This document shows positions 25,882 through 33,992 of a stretch of 64,000 nucleotides of DNA, piece by piece. The stretch spans positions 3,100,001 to 3,164,000 of the forward strand of contig NZ_CP079216.1 of assembly GCF_019316905.1 (NCBI RefSeq). The letters are read 5' to 3'. The position numbers and the translations under genes were made by a program. The stretch is from Tessaracoccus palaemonis (GTDB lineage: Bacteria > Actinomycetota > Actinomycetes > Propionibacteriales > Propionibacteriaceae). Within the stretch, counting starts at the first letter, position 1. Each line of letters opens with the position of its first letter. The notes beneath the pieces are model-generated. The model had not been told where the DNA came from and did not search any database. It saw only the letters and a list, made by a program, of their open reading frames with translations.

Positions 25882-27018
25882 TCAGCTGACCGACGGGCTG
25901 CCGCCCAGGCTGGACCGCTGCGCGGCTGCCACACCGCCCGGGTTCTCAAGCAGGAGACGCCGGACACGGGCCCGCGCCAGCTGCGCCGCGCCGGACGCCA
26001 CCGCAAACTCGTCGAGGGAGGAGAAGCGGATCTCCGGCGCAACCTGGACGCGCGCGGACACCGCCACGCGGAACTCCTCGCCGAGGTCGCGCACCGCAGG
26101 GGCCAGCGCCCCCGCGACGACGACCGTGGCCGGATCGACCAACGCGATCGCGAACGCGAGCTGCGGCGTGATCCGCCGGAAGAACTCCCGCGCCGACGAC
26201 ACGGCCTCCCTGTCCCCCGCGCCGGCCGCCTCGAGCGAGGCGCCGACGGGGTCGGGCAGGCCCGCGTGACGCGCGATCCCCTCCCAGGGCTGGATGAGAT
26301 CGCTGGTCGCGAGGTCTCCCGCCGTGCCATGCGCGCCGAGATAGTCGGCGCCGTTGAGGACCCAGGCGATGCTGGGGCGACGACCGAGGTGGATCAGCAT
26401 GACGTGGCGCGGCGCGACGGCGGTCGACTCGGCCCAGAGCGCCGCGCGAGTGTCGTGGTAGATCCGCAGCGGGCCGGGTACCGCCGAGGCGAGGATGGCG
26501 TGCGCGTCGAGCCCCTCGAGATGCGGCAGCGCGACCGAGCGGATGACCGTTCCGGTGGTGTCGATCGCCCCCGAGATGGCGGCCCCGGTCATCCAGACCG
26601 CGTCGGGGTCTACGCCCTGCGTGGCCCGGCGGACCGCGTCGAGCATGGACGCGACCGCGGCGCGGGGCTCCGGGATGGCGGCCCTGCCGACCTGCTCGAC
26701 GGTGCCGTCGGGGCGCAGGAGGACTGCACGGACGGTGTGTCCGCCGACGTCGACGCCGAGCACGCTGACGGGCAGCTCGCGGAGGCGGTAGGAGCGCGCG
26801 GGGCGGCCCATGCCGGAGCGTTCCGGGCTCAGCTCCTCGACCCAGCCCTTGCGTTGCAGCCCGCGCAGCACGTCGCCGGCCGAGGCCGACGTGAGGCCGG
26901 TCAGCGTCGCCACCTCCGCGACCCGCAGGTTCGCCCGGCCCTCCATGGCATCGATGACGGCGCGTTCGTTCCAGTGGCGGACGGTCGACGCGTCCGCACC
27001 CGTGGTCACGTCGCTCAT
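25882..27018 (-). CDS. ROK-family regulator-like protein without the zinc motif
   Basis: 378 aa from the ATG at 27018 (GGAGG upstream). The N-terminal winged helix has RVAEVATLTGLTSASAGDVL near 30. The ROK domain starts LGVDVGGHTVRAVLL near 90, and a truncated kinase fold follows. The CxCGxxGC zinc-binding motif seen in the neighbouring ROK protein is absent. It is therefore likely a divergent DNA-binding regulator rather than a sugar kinase. It follows the GHMP kinase by 38 nt in the same orientation and probably shares its message. Confidence 0.8.
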   Translation of the reverse strand: MSDVTTGADASTVRHWNERAVIDAMEGRANLRVAEVATLTGLTSASAGDVLRGLQRKGWVEELSPERSGMGRPARSYRLRELPVSVLGVDVGGHTVRAVLLRPDGTVEQVGRAAIPEPRAAVASMLDAVRRATQGVDPDAVWMTGAAISGAIDTTGTVIRSVALPHLEGLDAHAILASAVPGPLRIYHDTRAALWAESTAVAPRHVMLIHLGRRPSIAWVLNGADYLGAHGTAGDLATSDLIQPWEGIARHAGLPDPVGASLEAAGAGDREAVSSAREFFRRITPQLAFAIALVDPATVVVAGALAPAVRDLGEEFRVAVSARVQVAPEIRFSSLDEFAVASGAAQLARARVRRLLLENPGGVAAAQRSSLGGSPSVS

Positions 27019-27056
27019 GGGGCCTCCGCCGTGAACGCTACCGCCTCCCGACAAGG

Positions 27057-28247
27057 TCAGGCGACGATCTCCCCCTGGGGCCCCGACGGTCGCGACACCA
27101 GCGCCGAACTGGTCAGCGCGTGCTGGGGGAACTCGGCCCGGTAGGCGGCCAGCCAGTCAGCGGCGAAGTCACGTGCCCCGGCCCCGTCCGTGAGTGCCCA
27201 CACGCTACCGCCGAAGCCGGCACCGAAGGCGGACGACGCGTGCGCGCCCAGCGAGCGGGCGAGCGCGGCGAGCCGGTCCGTCTCCGGCACCTGGTTGCGC
27301 AGGAGCGTCGAGGCAAGGCGCTGCGACTCGTCGCAGATCCCGCCGAGGGAGGTCAGGTCGCCGGCGGCCAGCGCGGACGCCGCGCCGGGAACGAGTCGTT
27401 CGGACTCGGCGAGGAAGTGCCCGAGGCGGTCCGCGAGGACCTGGTCATCGGCGACCAGCGCGGTCAGCCGGTCGACGGCATCGGGAGCGGAGGTGATGGC
27501 TGCGCCGAGGTGGGCATCGGCGCGTCCGGTCGCGTCGTTCCAGCGACGAGTCACGGCCTGGGCCGTCAGCGAAGCGCGGTTGTAGGCGTCGCGCGCGGCG
27601 CCGGTCTTCTCGGCCAGCACCCCGCTGGTCGCAGCCACGAAGGTCAGGCCGTCGGGGACGCGGACGTCGCCCTGACGGACGGCGGGTCCGAAGCGGAACC
27701 TCGTGACGTGGTCCTCGCGGCAGCACACCATCGCGGTATGGTCCTCGGATCCGCCGAAGGTGCCGACGCCCTTGTCACCGACGAGGTCGCCGAAGGATGA
27801 GCCGTTCTCGATGCACGCGAGGTAGGTGGCGAGCGCCTCTGGGCTGGTGATCTCGCGGGCCCACACGGCGGTCTCGTCGAACCCGTTGAATCTCACGAGC
27901 GCCATCGCCGTCGCGACCAGCAGCGCCGACGAGCTGCTCATGCCCGAGGCGAGCGGGAGGGTCGACGCGATGTCGATCGTGCAGGGCGCTACCCGGCCGA
28001 AGTTCCGCTCGAGGCGGCCGAGGATGACGCGCAGGTAGTTGGCCCAGTGGCCGGCGGGGAGGTCGGTGGCGGAGCGCAGCTCCACGGCCCCGCGCACGGC
28101 GTCGGTGCTCGCGGTCACCCCGTCGGGGGCCGGCCGCACGTCGACGGTGACCCCGCGGTCGAGCGCCATGATGAGTGACTGGCCGCCGGCGTAGTCGGTG
28201 TGCTTGCCGAGCACCTCGATGCGGCCGGGCGCGAACCAGCGGGTCAC
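27057..28247 (-). CDS. Galactokinase-like GHMP kinase
   Basis: 396 aa from a GTG that overlaps the upstream nucleotidyltransferase stop by 4 nt. N-terminal APGRIEVLGKHTDYAGGQSL corresponds to the GalK signature (normally GEHTDY), but Glu is replaced by Lys. The ATP-binding GHMP motif PLASGMSSSSALLVA is near residue 95. The C-terminal HASSAFGAGFGGSVWALT is motif 3. It should make a sugar 1-phosphate from a free hexose. In GalK that Glu contacts the galactose hydroxyls, so the substrate may not be plain galactose. It forms a unit with the nucleotidyltransferase and ROK genes. Confidence 0.85.
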   Translation of the reverse strand: MTRWFAPGRIEVLGKHTDYAGGQSLIMALDRGVTVDVRPAPDGVTASTDAVRGAVELRSATDLPAGHWANYLRVILGRLERNFGRVAPCTIDIASTLPLASGMSSSSALLVATAMALVRFNGFDETAVWAREITSPEALATYLACIENGSSFGDLVGDKGVGTFGGSEDHTAMVCCREDHVTRFRFGPAVRQGDVRVPDGLTFVAATSGVLAEKTGAARDAYNRASLTAQAVTRRWNDATGRADAHLGAAITSAPDAVDRLTALVADDQVLADRLGHFLAESERLVPGAASALAAGDLTSLGGICDESQRLASTLLRNQVPETDRLAALARSLGAHASSAFGAGFGGSVWALTDGAGARDFAADWLAAYRAEFPQHALTSSALVSRPSGPQGEIVA

Positions 28248-29068
28248 AGGCGGACCTCGCGATCCTTCAGGATGGCCTGCACGCCGGCGACGTCGTGGCG
28301 CGTGGAGAGGTCGAGGACCGGCTCGTCGGAACGGACGACCGCGATCCGGTCGCCGGACGCGAGCGCCGCGCGCACCGCGTCGGTGAGCTCATACTCGCCG
28401 CGGGCCGACGGGGTCAGCTCGGCCAGGTGGTCGAAGATCTCGGGGGTGAAGCGGTAGCAGTTCATGCTGACAGGCGCGTCCGCGCCCAGCCGGGCGAACG
28501 TCTCGGCGTCCGGCTTCTCGACGATGGACGCGAGGTGGCCGTCGGGGGTGACCTCGATGAGCGCGAAGCTGCGGACGCGCTCGGCCGGGATATTGCCCTT
28601 CGTCGAGAGGGCCGCCGCGTCGAACCCCACCAGACCCATGCCGTCGACGCCCTGCAGTTGCTCAAGGGCGGAGGCCGGGTAGTAGTTGTCGGAGTTCAGG
28701 ACGAAGAACGGCTCGTCGCCGATGACCGCCCGGGCGCAGGCAACCGCGTCGCCGGTGCCGAGCGGCTCCGCCTGCACCGCGAACTCGAACGTCACCCTGT
28801 CGGCAGGGACCGTGCCGTAGTAGTTGCGGATCTCGTCGTGTTCGGGGCCGATGACGAGGACGACGCGCGTAACGCCGGCGTCGGCGGCGGCCGACACGAC
28901 GTGGTCGAGGAACGGGCGGCCGACGTCGATCATGCCCTTCATGCCGCGCTCGGCCATGCGCGACTGCGCGGCGTCGAGCTGCGTCTCCTCCGCGGCGGCC
29001 CGCATGCGCGTGCCCAGTCCGCGGGCCATCACCAGGGCCGTGCGGACCCGTGCAATCTCAGTGCTCAT
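28244..29068 (-). CDS. Sugar-1-phosphate nucleotidyltransferase
   Basis: 274 aa from the ATG at 29068 with AGGGTGG upstream; an in-frame extension would cross the palindrome and is rejected. The NTP_transferase fold shows the nucleotide-binding LVMARGLGTRMRAA near residue 12, LVIGPEHDEI near 65, AEPLGTGDAVACAR near 95 and LNSDNYYP near 118. Such enzymes join a sugar 1-phosphate to UTP or dTTP. With GH112 making Gal-1-P and no galT visible, a UTP:Gal-1-P or Glc-1-P uridylyltransferase role is reasonable but unproven. It is divergent from the phosphohexomutase. Confidence 0.82.
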   Translation of the reverse strand: MSTEIARVRTALVMARGLGTRMRAAAEETQLDAAQSRMAERGMKGMIDVGRPFLDHVVSAAADAGVTRVVLVIGPEHDEIRNYYGTVPADRVTFEFAVQAEPLGTGDAVACARAVIGDEPFFVLNSDNYYPASALEQLQGVDGMGLVGFDAAALSTKGNIPAERVRSFALIEVTPDGHLASIVEKPDAETFARLGADAPVSMNCYRFTPEIFDHLAELTPSARGEYELTDAVRAALASGDRIAVVRSDEPVLDLSTRHDVAGVQAILKDREVRL

Positions 29069-29086
29069 GGTCGCCACCCTAGGGTA

Positions 29087-29116
29087 TTGCAAGAGACTTC
29101 GTAAAGTCTCTTGCAA
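29087..29116. promoter_or_regulatory. 30-bp perfect palindromic operator
   Basis: Arms TTGCAAGAGACTT (29087-29099) and AAGTCTCTTGCAA (29104-29116) are exactly complementary around CGTA. It occupies the 77-bp gap between divergent starts (29068 and 29146). TTGCAA in the right arm, 17 bp and TACGTT (29134-29139) could be a promoter for the mutase. Binding would control both directions; a ROK protein of the locus is a candidate. Confidence 0.7.
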
Positions 29117-29145
29117 AAGTTGCTGCCGGGGTTTACGTTGGGGCC

Positions 29146-30555
29146 ATGATTCACTTCGGTACTGGCGGTTGGCGAGAGATCATCGGCGACGGGTTCACCC
29201 GCGCCAACGTGCGGCGCGTGGTGCAGGCGCTCTGCACCCGCATGGCGGACGAGGGGGTCGCCGAGCGGGGCGTCATCGTCGGCTACGACCGCCGCTTCCT
29301 GTCGAAGGAGGCCGCCGAGTGGGCGGTGGAGGTGTTCGTCGGCAACGGCGTGCCCGTGACCCTGATCGACCGGCCCGCGCCGACCCCGATGTTCATGTGG
29401 ACCGTCCGCGACAAGGGCTGCGCCTACGGCCTGGCCGTCACCGCGAGCCACAACCCCGCGCTGTACAACGGCCTGAAGATCTTCACCGAGGGCGGGCGAG
29501 ACGCCGAGGTCGAAATCACCAACGAGCTCGCCGACGCCGCGAACCTGCTGACCGACGCGGACATCGTCGCCGTCGAGGACGTCCGCGCCAACCCGCTGAC
29601 GACGCTCCAGACCTCGATGAACTGGTACATCGACTCGATCATGGACCAGCTCGACCTCGAGGCGATCCGGCACCGCCACCTGAACATCGTGCTCGACCCG
29701 ATGTTCGGCGTCTCGCAGACCTGCCTGCAGACGATCCTCATGACCGCGCGCTGCCAGGTCGACGTCATCAACGCCCGGCACGACGCTCTGTTCGGCGGGC
29801 GGCTCCCCTCCCCCAACGCGCACACTCTCGACTCGCTGCGGCAGGCCGTCGTGGAGAGCGGCGCCGACCTCGGGATCGCGACCGACGGCGACGCCGACCG
29901 GCTCGGGATCATCGACGACCTCGGCAACTTCCTGCACCCGAACCAGATCCTCGTGCTGCTGTACCACTACCTGATCTCCAGCAAGGGCTGGGAGGGGCCG
30001 GCGGTGCGCAACATGTCGACGACCCACATGCTCGACCGCGTCGCCGAAGCGCACGGCCAGGTCTGTTACGAGGTCCCCGTCGGCTTCAAGTGGATCTCCG
30101 CGAAGATGGCCGAGACCGACGCCGTCATCGGCGGCGAGTCCTCCGGCGGCCTGACCGTCCGCGGTCACATCCCCGGCAAGGACGGCGTGCAGGCCGGGTC
30201 GCTGCTCGTGGAGATGGTCGCGAAGAGCGGCCGGAAGCTCAGCGAGCTGTGGGGCGAGATGGTCGAGCTCTACGGCCAGGCCGAGATGGTCGAGGACGCC
30301 TATGGCTTCAATGCCGAGCGCCGCGAGGCGCTGATGCAGCGGATCTTCGTCGATCACGACCTGCCGGAGTTCCCCGTCAAGGTGGAGCGGATCGGCTGGG
30401 ACGACGGCTGCAAGGTCTACTTCGACAACGGCGGCTGGGCGACCATCCGCTTCTCCGGCACCGAGCCCGTCCTCCGCGTGTTCTGCGAGATGCCGGCCCA
30501 GGCCGAGGCGGCCGCCGTCAGCTCCCTGATCGCAACCCACTACGACCTCCACTGA
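29146..30555 (+). CDS. Phosphohexomutase (phosphoglucomutase/phosphomannomutase family)
   Basis: 469 aa with the four-domain alpha-D-phosphohexomutase layout. FGTGGWREIIGDGFT opens the chain. LAVTASHNPALYNGLK contains the phosphoserine at Ser101. ATDGDADRLGIID near 245 is the magnesium loop, GGESSGG near 330 the sugar-binding loop, and IRFSGTEPVLRVF near 445 the phosphate-binding loop. It interconverts hexose 1- and 6-phosphates and would link the GH112/GHMP products to glycolysis. No strong ribosome site is visible and the predicted start point falls at or near the ATG, so the message may be leaderless. Confidence 0.9.
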   Translation: MIHFGTGGWREIIGDGFTRANVRRVVQALCTRMADEGVAERGVIVGYDRRFLSKEAAEWAVEVFVGNGVPVTLIDRPAPTPMFMWTVRDKGCAYGLAVTASHNPALYNGLKIFTEGGRDAEVEITNELADAANLLTDADIVAVEDVRANPLTTLQTSMNWYIDSIMDQLDLEAIRHRHLNIVLDPMFGVSQTCLQTILMTARCQVDVINARHDALFGGRLPSPNAHTLDSLRQAVVESGADLGIATDGDADRLGIIDDLGNFLHPNQILVLLYHYLISSKGWEGPAVRNMSTTHMLDRVAEAHGQVCYEVPVGFKWISAKMAETDAVIGGESSGGLTVRGHIPGKDGVQAGSLLVEMVAKSGRKLSELWGEMVELYGQAEMVEDAYGFNAERREALMQRIFVDHDLPEFPVKVERIGWDDGCKVYFDNGGWATIRFSGTEPVLRVFCEMPAQAEAAAVSSLIATHYDLH

Positions 30556-30556
30556 T

Positions 30557-30601
30557 CCGGCTCGCTGAGCCTGTCGAAGCGCCCCGAGCGAAGCGAGGGG
30601 A
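30557..30601. repeat. Family A intergenic repeat (copy 2)
   Basis: GCTGAGCCTGTCGAAGCGCC followed by CCGAGCGAAGCGAGGGG, directly after the phosphohexomutase stop. It has the same layout as the copy at position 1. Confidence 0.7.
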
Positions 30602-30610
30602 CTGCGCCGG

Positions 30611-30685
30611 CGTGCACAACTGTGGCTAGAGCCGGAGCACTCGGATATAGGCCGCGTGCTTCGGCTCTGGCCACAGTTGTGCACG
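30611..30685. repeat. Family B 75-bp hairpin element (copy 2)
   Basis: Arms beginning CGTGCACAACTGTGGC and ending GCCACAGTTGTGCACG are complementary over about 30 bp, around a 15-nt loop with GGATATAGGC. The loop core GGAYATAGGC is shared with the copy at 18474. Confidence 0.75.
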
Positions 30686-30793
30686 GGAAGGGACCTCATC
30701 CCGCGTGAACCAACGCCGTTCCCAAGAACCGGGGAAGGGCGACCGTCAGCGAGGGTCGCATCTGCAGGGCCGACGCCGGGATATCGTGCCGTG

Positions 30794-31237
30794 ATGCCCG
30801 CAGGTTTCATGATCGAGCTGACGTGCGATGCCCCACCCGACGACGTGCTTCGCCGGGTGCTCGATCTGCGGGCCCACAGCCGCGTGATTCCGCTGACCCG
30901 AGTCACGCCGGAAATGGCCGCCGATCAGCTCGCCGTCGGGGCCGTGTTCGTGGCGCGGACGTCTGTCGGGCCCGTCGGATTCGACGACCCGATGCGCGTC
31001 GACCAACTGAGCTTCCGGCCCGCGACCGTGACGATCGTCAAGCTCGGCAAGGCCATCGGCGGGGCTGTCTGCATCCGCGTCGACCCGACGACCGGCGGCA
31101 GCCGCATGCGCTGGGAGCAGAGCGTCGACCTACCCTGGCTGCCTCAGGTCCTCCAGCCCGCGACCGCTCGTGTGCTCCGCGGAGGATACCGACGGATACT
31201 GCGACGGCTCATGAAGGCGTCTCTACCCGCCTCCTAG
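30794..31237 (+). CDS. SRPBCC-fold (polyketide cyclase/START-like) protein
   Basis: 147 aa from the ATG at 30794 (an ATG at 30809 is also possible). The pattern FMIELTCDAPPDDVLRRVLD, then strands ending RWEQSVDLPWLP and the long C-terminal helix RVLRGGYRRILRRLMK, is that of the helix-grip START/SRPBCC fold, which binds small hydrophobic ligands. No catalytic residue or pathway can be assigned. Its last 4 nt overlap the end of the convergent HelD gene. Confidence 0.65.
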   Translation: MPAGFMIELTCDAPPDDVLRRVLDLRAHSRVIPLTRVTPEMAADQLAVGAVFVARTSVGPVGFDDPMRVDQLSFRPATVTIVKLGKAIGGAVCIRVDPTTGGSRMRWEQSVDLPWLPQVLQPATARVLRGGYRRILRRLMKASLPAS

Positions 31238-33522
31238 TCATCGACGAGACAATCGACTCCCAGCAGATCCGCCAAAGCCTCAATAAGCGGCGCGTAGAGG
31301 GCGGGAGCCAGCGTCGCCTCGATATCAGCAGCGATATCAGCGACGGTGTCGGCCACAATCCTCTCCGCTCGCGCATTCCTCTTCCCACGCGCAGAGCCGC
31401 CCTGTGCTTTGGTTGCCGGGGTGGTGAGGACATCGGCGCGCATCGGTTGCGCAACTGTGCCAGTGGAGAGGCTAGGCGTCGGATCCACGGACAAGCCGTC
31501 TCCCGCGACCGGTGCTCCCAACAAGCCGATCTCCGCCAGATCGCGGCTGAAGACGACGGAGGCGAAGCGCGTGGTGCGGGTGAGCGCGATGTAGAGGAGA
31601 CGGAGCCCATGCGCCGACTCGGCAACGATTCCAGCGGGTTCGACGACCACGATTGCGTCGAACTCGAGCCCCTTGGATTCGGCGGCCGTCATGAGGTTGA
31701 TGGACGTGCCGAGGTGCCCATCGGCCGGTGATTTGACGTTGGTGTTTGCAGCAGAGAATGCACTACGCACATCGCCGACCAGCGCCTCAGGCGCGATGAC
31801 GCCGACCAGAAGGCCGCTGCTCGCATAGTCCTTCGCCTCACGAATGGCGTGGCCACTGACCTCGTCGGGATGGCAGGGCGCGACGACCGGCTCACGCGAG
31901 CTGTCGCGCACAACGATGGGCGGCCTGACCTCCGGGGCGGCAAGCTGCACCAGTGGACGGGCCAGCTCAAACACCTGGCGAGGGACTCGATAGCCGTACT
32001 CGAGGGTCTCAAGGCGCCGCTTGTTGCTCCGGGTCTTCAGAGCCGAGAAGACGTCATCCCAGGAATCGCGAGCCCACGGGCCCGTCGACTGAGCCAGGTC
32101 ACCGACGATGGTGTACGAGCCGGTCGGGCACAGTCGAGCGAGGGAGCGCAGCTGCATGGCTGAGAGATCCTGTGCCTCGTCCACGACGACGTGGGCGTGG
32201 CCCGACCTACGGCCGTTGATGAGCCACTCGGCCTCATCGACCAGGGCGACGTCAGCGTGGGCCCACTCCTCCGACCCGAGGCTCGACGCAGCTTGCCGGT
32301 ACAGCCGCTCGATGTCTCCCGCAGTGAAGTCATCACCCGCAGCCTCAGTCAGCCTCTGCCTCGAGCCAAGGAGTTCCTGAACGAACCGCGCCGGTGTCAA
32401 GGACGGCCAGATGCGCTCTGTCACCCTCTCGATCACGGGCTGATCTACAGCTCGCCGACCAGCCTGCTGCAGCACGAGGTCGGAGATGATCCGCTTCAGA
32501 TCCGCTCTACGGGCGCTGTACGGCGCACTGCTGCCTGTGTTCCGCCACCGAGCGATCGTCCGCCGCAGGTCATCCCCTGCAATGCGGACCTGACCGTTCG
32601 GGGTCTCCACTGCAATCCGCGGCTCCTCCGGTGGCCGGACCCGATTCCACAGTGCTCGCCGGAGCAGTTCCACCATCCGCAAGTCGCCCTTGAGCCTGGT
32701 CGTCTCGAAGGGCTCCGTGCGCCCGGTGGACGCGACGGGACCGAGCCTGGTCAGGTCAGCGTGACCTACCCCACCTTCCCCTAGCGATGGAAGGACCTTG
32801 CGGATGTACTCGGTGAACGCCCTGTTCGGGCTGACCACCAGCACGCTCTCGGCCGGGAGGATGTCCCGGAAGTTGTACAGGAGCCAGGCGACACGATGCA
32901 GGGCGACCGCCGTCTTCCCCGTGCCCGGGCCTCCCTGCACTACGAGGAGGTCCTCCAGCGGACGCTTGATGATGTGGTACTGCGACTGATGAATGGTCTG
33001 GACAATGTCTCGCATCTCGTTACTGCGATCGCGTTCGAGGTCCTTCAGGAGCACATCATCAAACTCAGCGTCACCCATGCCGTCCAGGCGCTCAAGTCGG
33101 TCGGCCAGGTCCTTGAAGAGGAGATCATCGACCGACTCAATGCGGTTCTTCCTTGTTGTGTAGCTGCGCTTCCTCGTCAGCCCCTGCGGCTCGGTCGCCG
33201 TTGCCGTGTAGAAGCGCTGAGCATCCGGACTCGCCCAACTCACCACGAGGACGTCTTTCTCGGCATCCAGGATGGTTCGCCGCCCGACGTAAAGAACCTC
33301 GTCGGGGTCATCGATACGCCCGATGGCGACGGCCTCATCCGGATCGCCAAGGTCCTGCGCCAGTCTCCTGCCCTGCTTGGCCACCTCGCTCATCGCCGCC
33401 CGAGGTCCCGCCGCCGCCTCCCCGAGACGCCCGAGCCTGGCTCGGGCGACCTCCCGCGCGTCCCATGCCTGATCAAAGTGGGCCTGATCCTCGTGCTGCA
33501 CATTCGTGGTCGGCGTTGACAT
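31234..33522 (-). CDS. helD: HelD-type UvrD/Rep superfamily 1 helicase (RNA polymerase recycling)
   Basis: 762 aa. An N-terminal coiled-coil-like arm (residues 1-60) precedes Walker A GGPGTGKTAVALHR near 197-210. VVSPNRAFTEYI, the Walker B VVDEAQDLSAMQL near 446 and the late motif YIALTRTTRFASVVFS follow. The split superfamily 1 domains with the long N-terminal arm are those of HelD, which pries stalled RNA polymerase from DNA; some actinobacterial HelD homologues (HelR) protect against rifamycin. No rifamycin-associated element was recognised upstream. Codon use looks less GC-biased than in its neighbours. Confidence 0.8.
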   Translation of the reverse strand: MSTPTTNVQHEDQAHFDQAWDAREVARARLGRLGEAAAGPRAAMSEVAKQGRRLAQDLGDPDEAVAIGRIDDPDEVLYVGRRTILDAEKDVLVVSWASPDAQRFYTATATEPQGLTRKRSYTTRKNRIESVDDLLFKDLADRLERLDGMGDAEFDDVLLKDLERDRSNEMRDIVQTIHQSQYHIIKRPLEDLLVVQGGPGTGKTAVALHRVAWLLYNFRDILPAESVLVVSPNRAFTEYIRKVLPSLGEGGVGHADLTRLGPVASTGRTEPFETTRLKGDLRMVELLRRALWNRVRPPEEPRIAVETPNGQVRIAGDDLRRTIARWRNTGSSAPYSARRADLKRIISDLVLQQAGRRAVDQPVIERVTERIWPSLTPARFVQELLGSRQRLTEAAGDDFTAGDIERLYRQAASSLGSEEWAHADVALVDEAEWLINGRRSGHAHVVVDEAQDLSAMQLRSLARLCPTGSYTIVGDLAQSTGPWARDSWDDVFSALKTRSNKRRLETLEYGYRVPRQVFELARPLVQLAAPEVRPPIVVRDSSREPVVAPCHPDEVSGHAIREAKDYASSGLLVGVIAPEALVGDVRSAFSAANTNVKSPADGHLGTSINLMTAAESKGLEFDAIVVVEPAGIVAESAHGLRLLYIALTRTTRFASVVFSRDLAEIGLLGAPVAGDGLSVDPTPSLSTGTVAQPMRADVLTTPATKAQGGSARGKRNARAERIVADTVADIAADIEATLAPALYAPLIEALADLLGVDCLVDD

Positions 33523-33992
33523 GTGAGCACGCTATCGAACCCCACCGACAGCCTTCCGCCATCCACAAGAAGAGACGAACATGCCTCTGACAGCGCCGGG
33601 TGCTGTAGGTCTCCTGGCGGCCGCCACCTGGTCCGAGGATGCGGGATCTGTCGGGCCCACTGCATTCAGTGTGTGTCGACCGGTCTGCGCTGAGCTTCCG
33701 CGAGCGGCAAGTCGACATCGATGCGGCGACGGTCGCGGCCGACGCGTCGCAACCCCAGATCGATCACTGATCTGTCTTGGTTGACCCCTGCTCCATCGCC
33801 TTCGGCCGGACCGCAAACCACCGATCCAGCGCACGCTTACCCCTCTCCGATGAGATGGACCATTCGCGGACTCCCCGGCACGGTCGCGCGGGGCTATGAT
33901 CAGGCCCATAACGCCCTTTTCTGGGTCATATTCGTCGCTTCGCACGTAGTCAGAGACATCTTGGCCCGGGCGAGCTGGGGAGAGGAATGGCG
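33523..33992. other. Spacer between divergent helD and MFS genes
   Basis: 470 bp without a supported gene. Short frames exist but none has a ribosome site or recognisable protein. No strong inverted repeat was seen. It must hold the promoters of the two divergent units. Confidence 0.6.

Noticed and set aside
30656-30793. Longer start for the SRPBCC protein
   Set aside because: The extension is encoded by the family B hairpin and adjacent spacer, so the ATG at 30794 is preferred.
33581-33784. Small open frame in the helD-MFS spacer
   Set aside because: No ribosome site, no recognisable sequence and no conserved feature.
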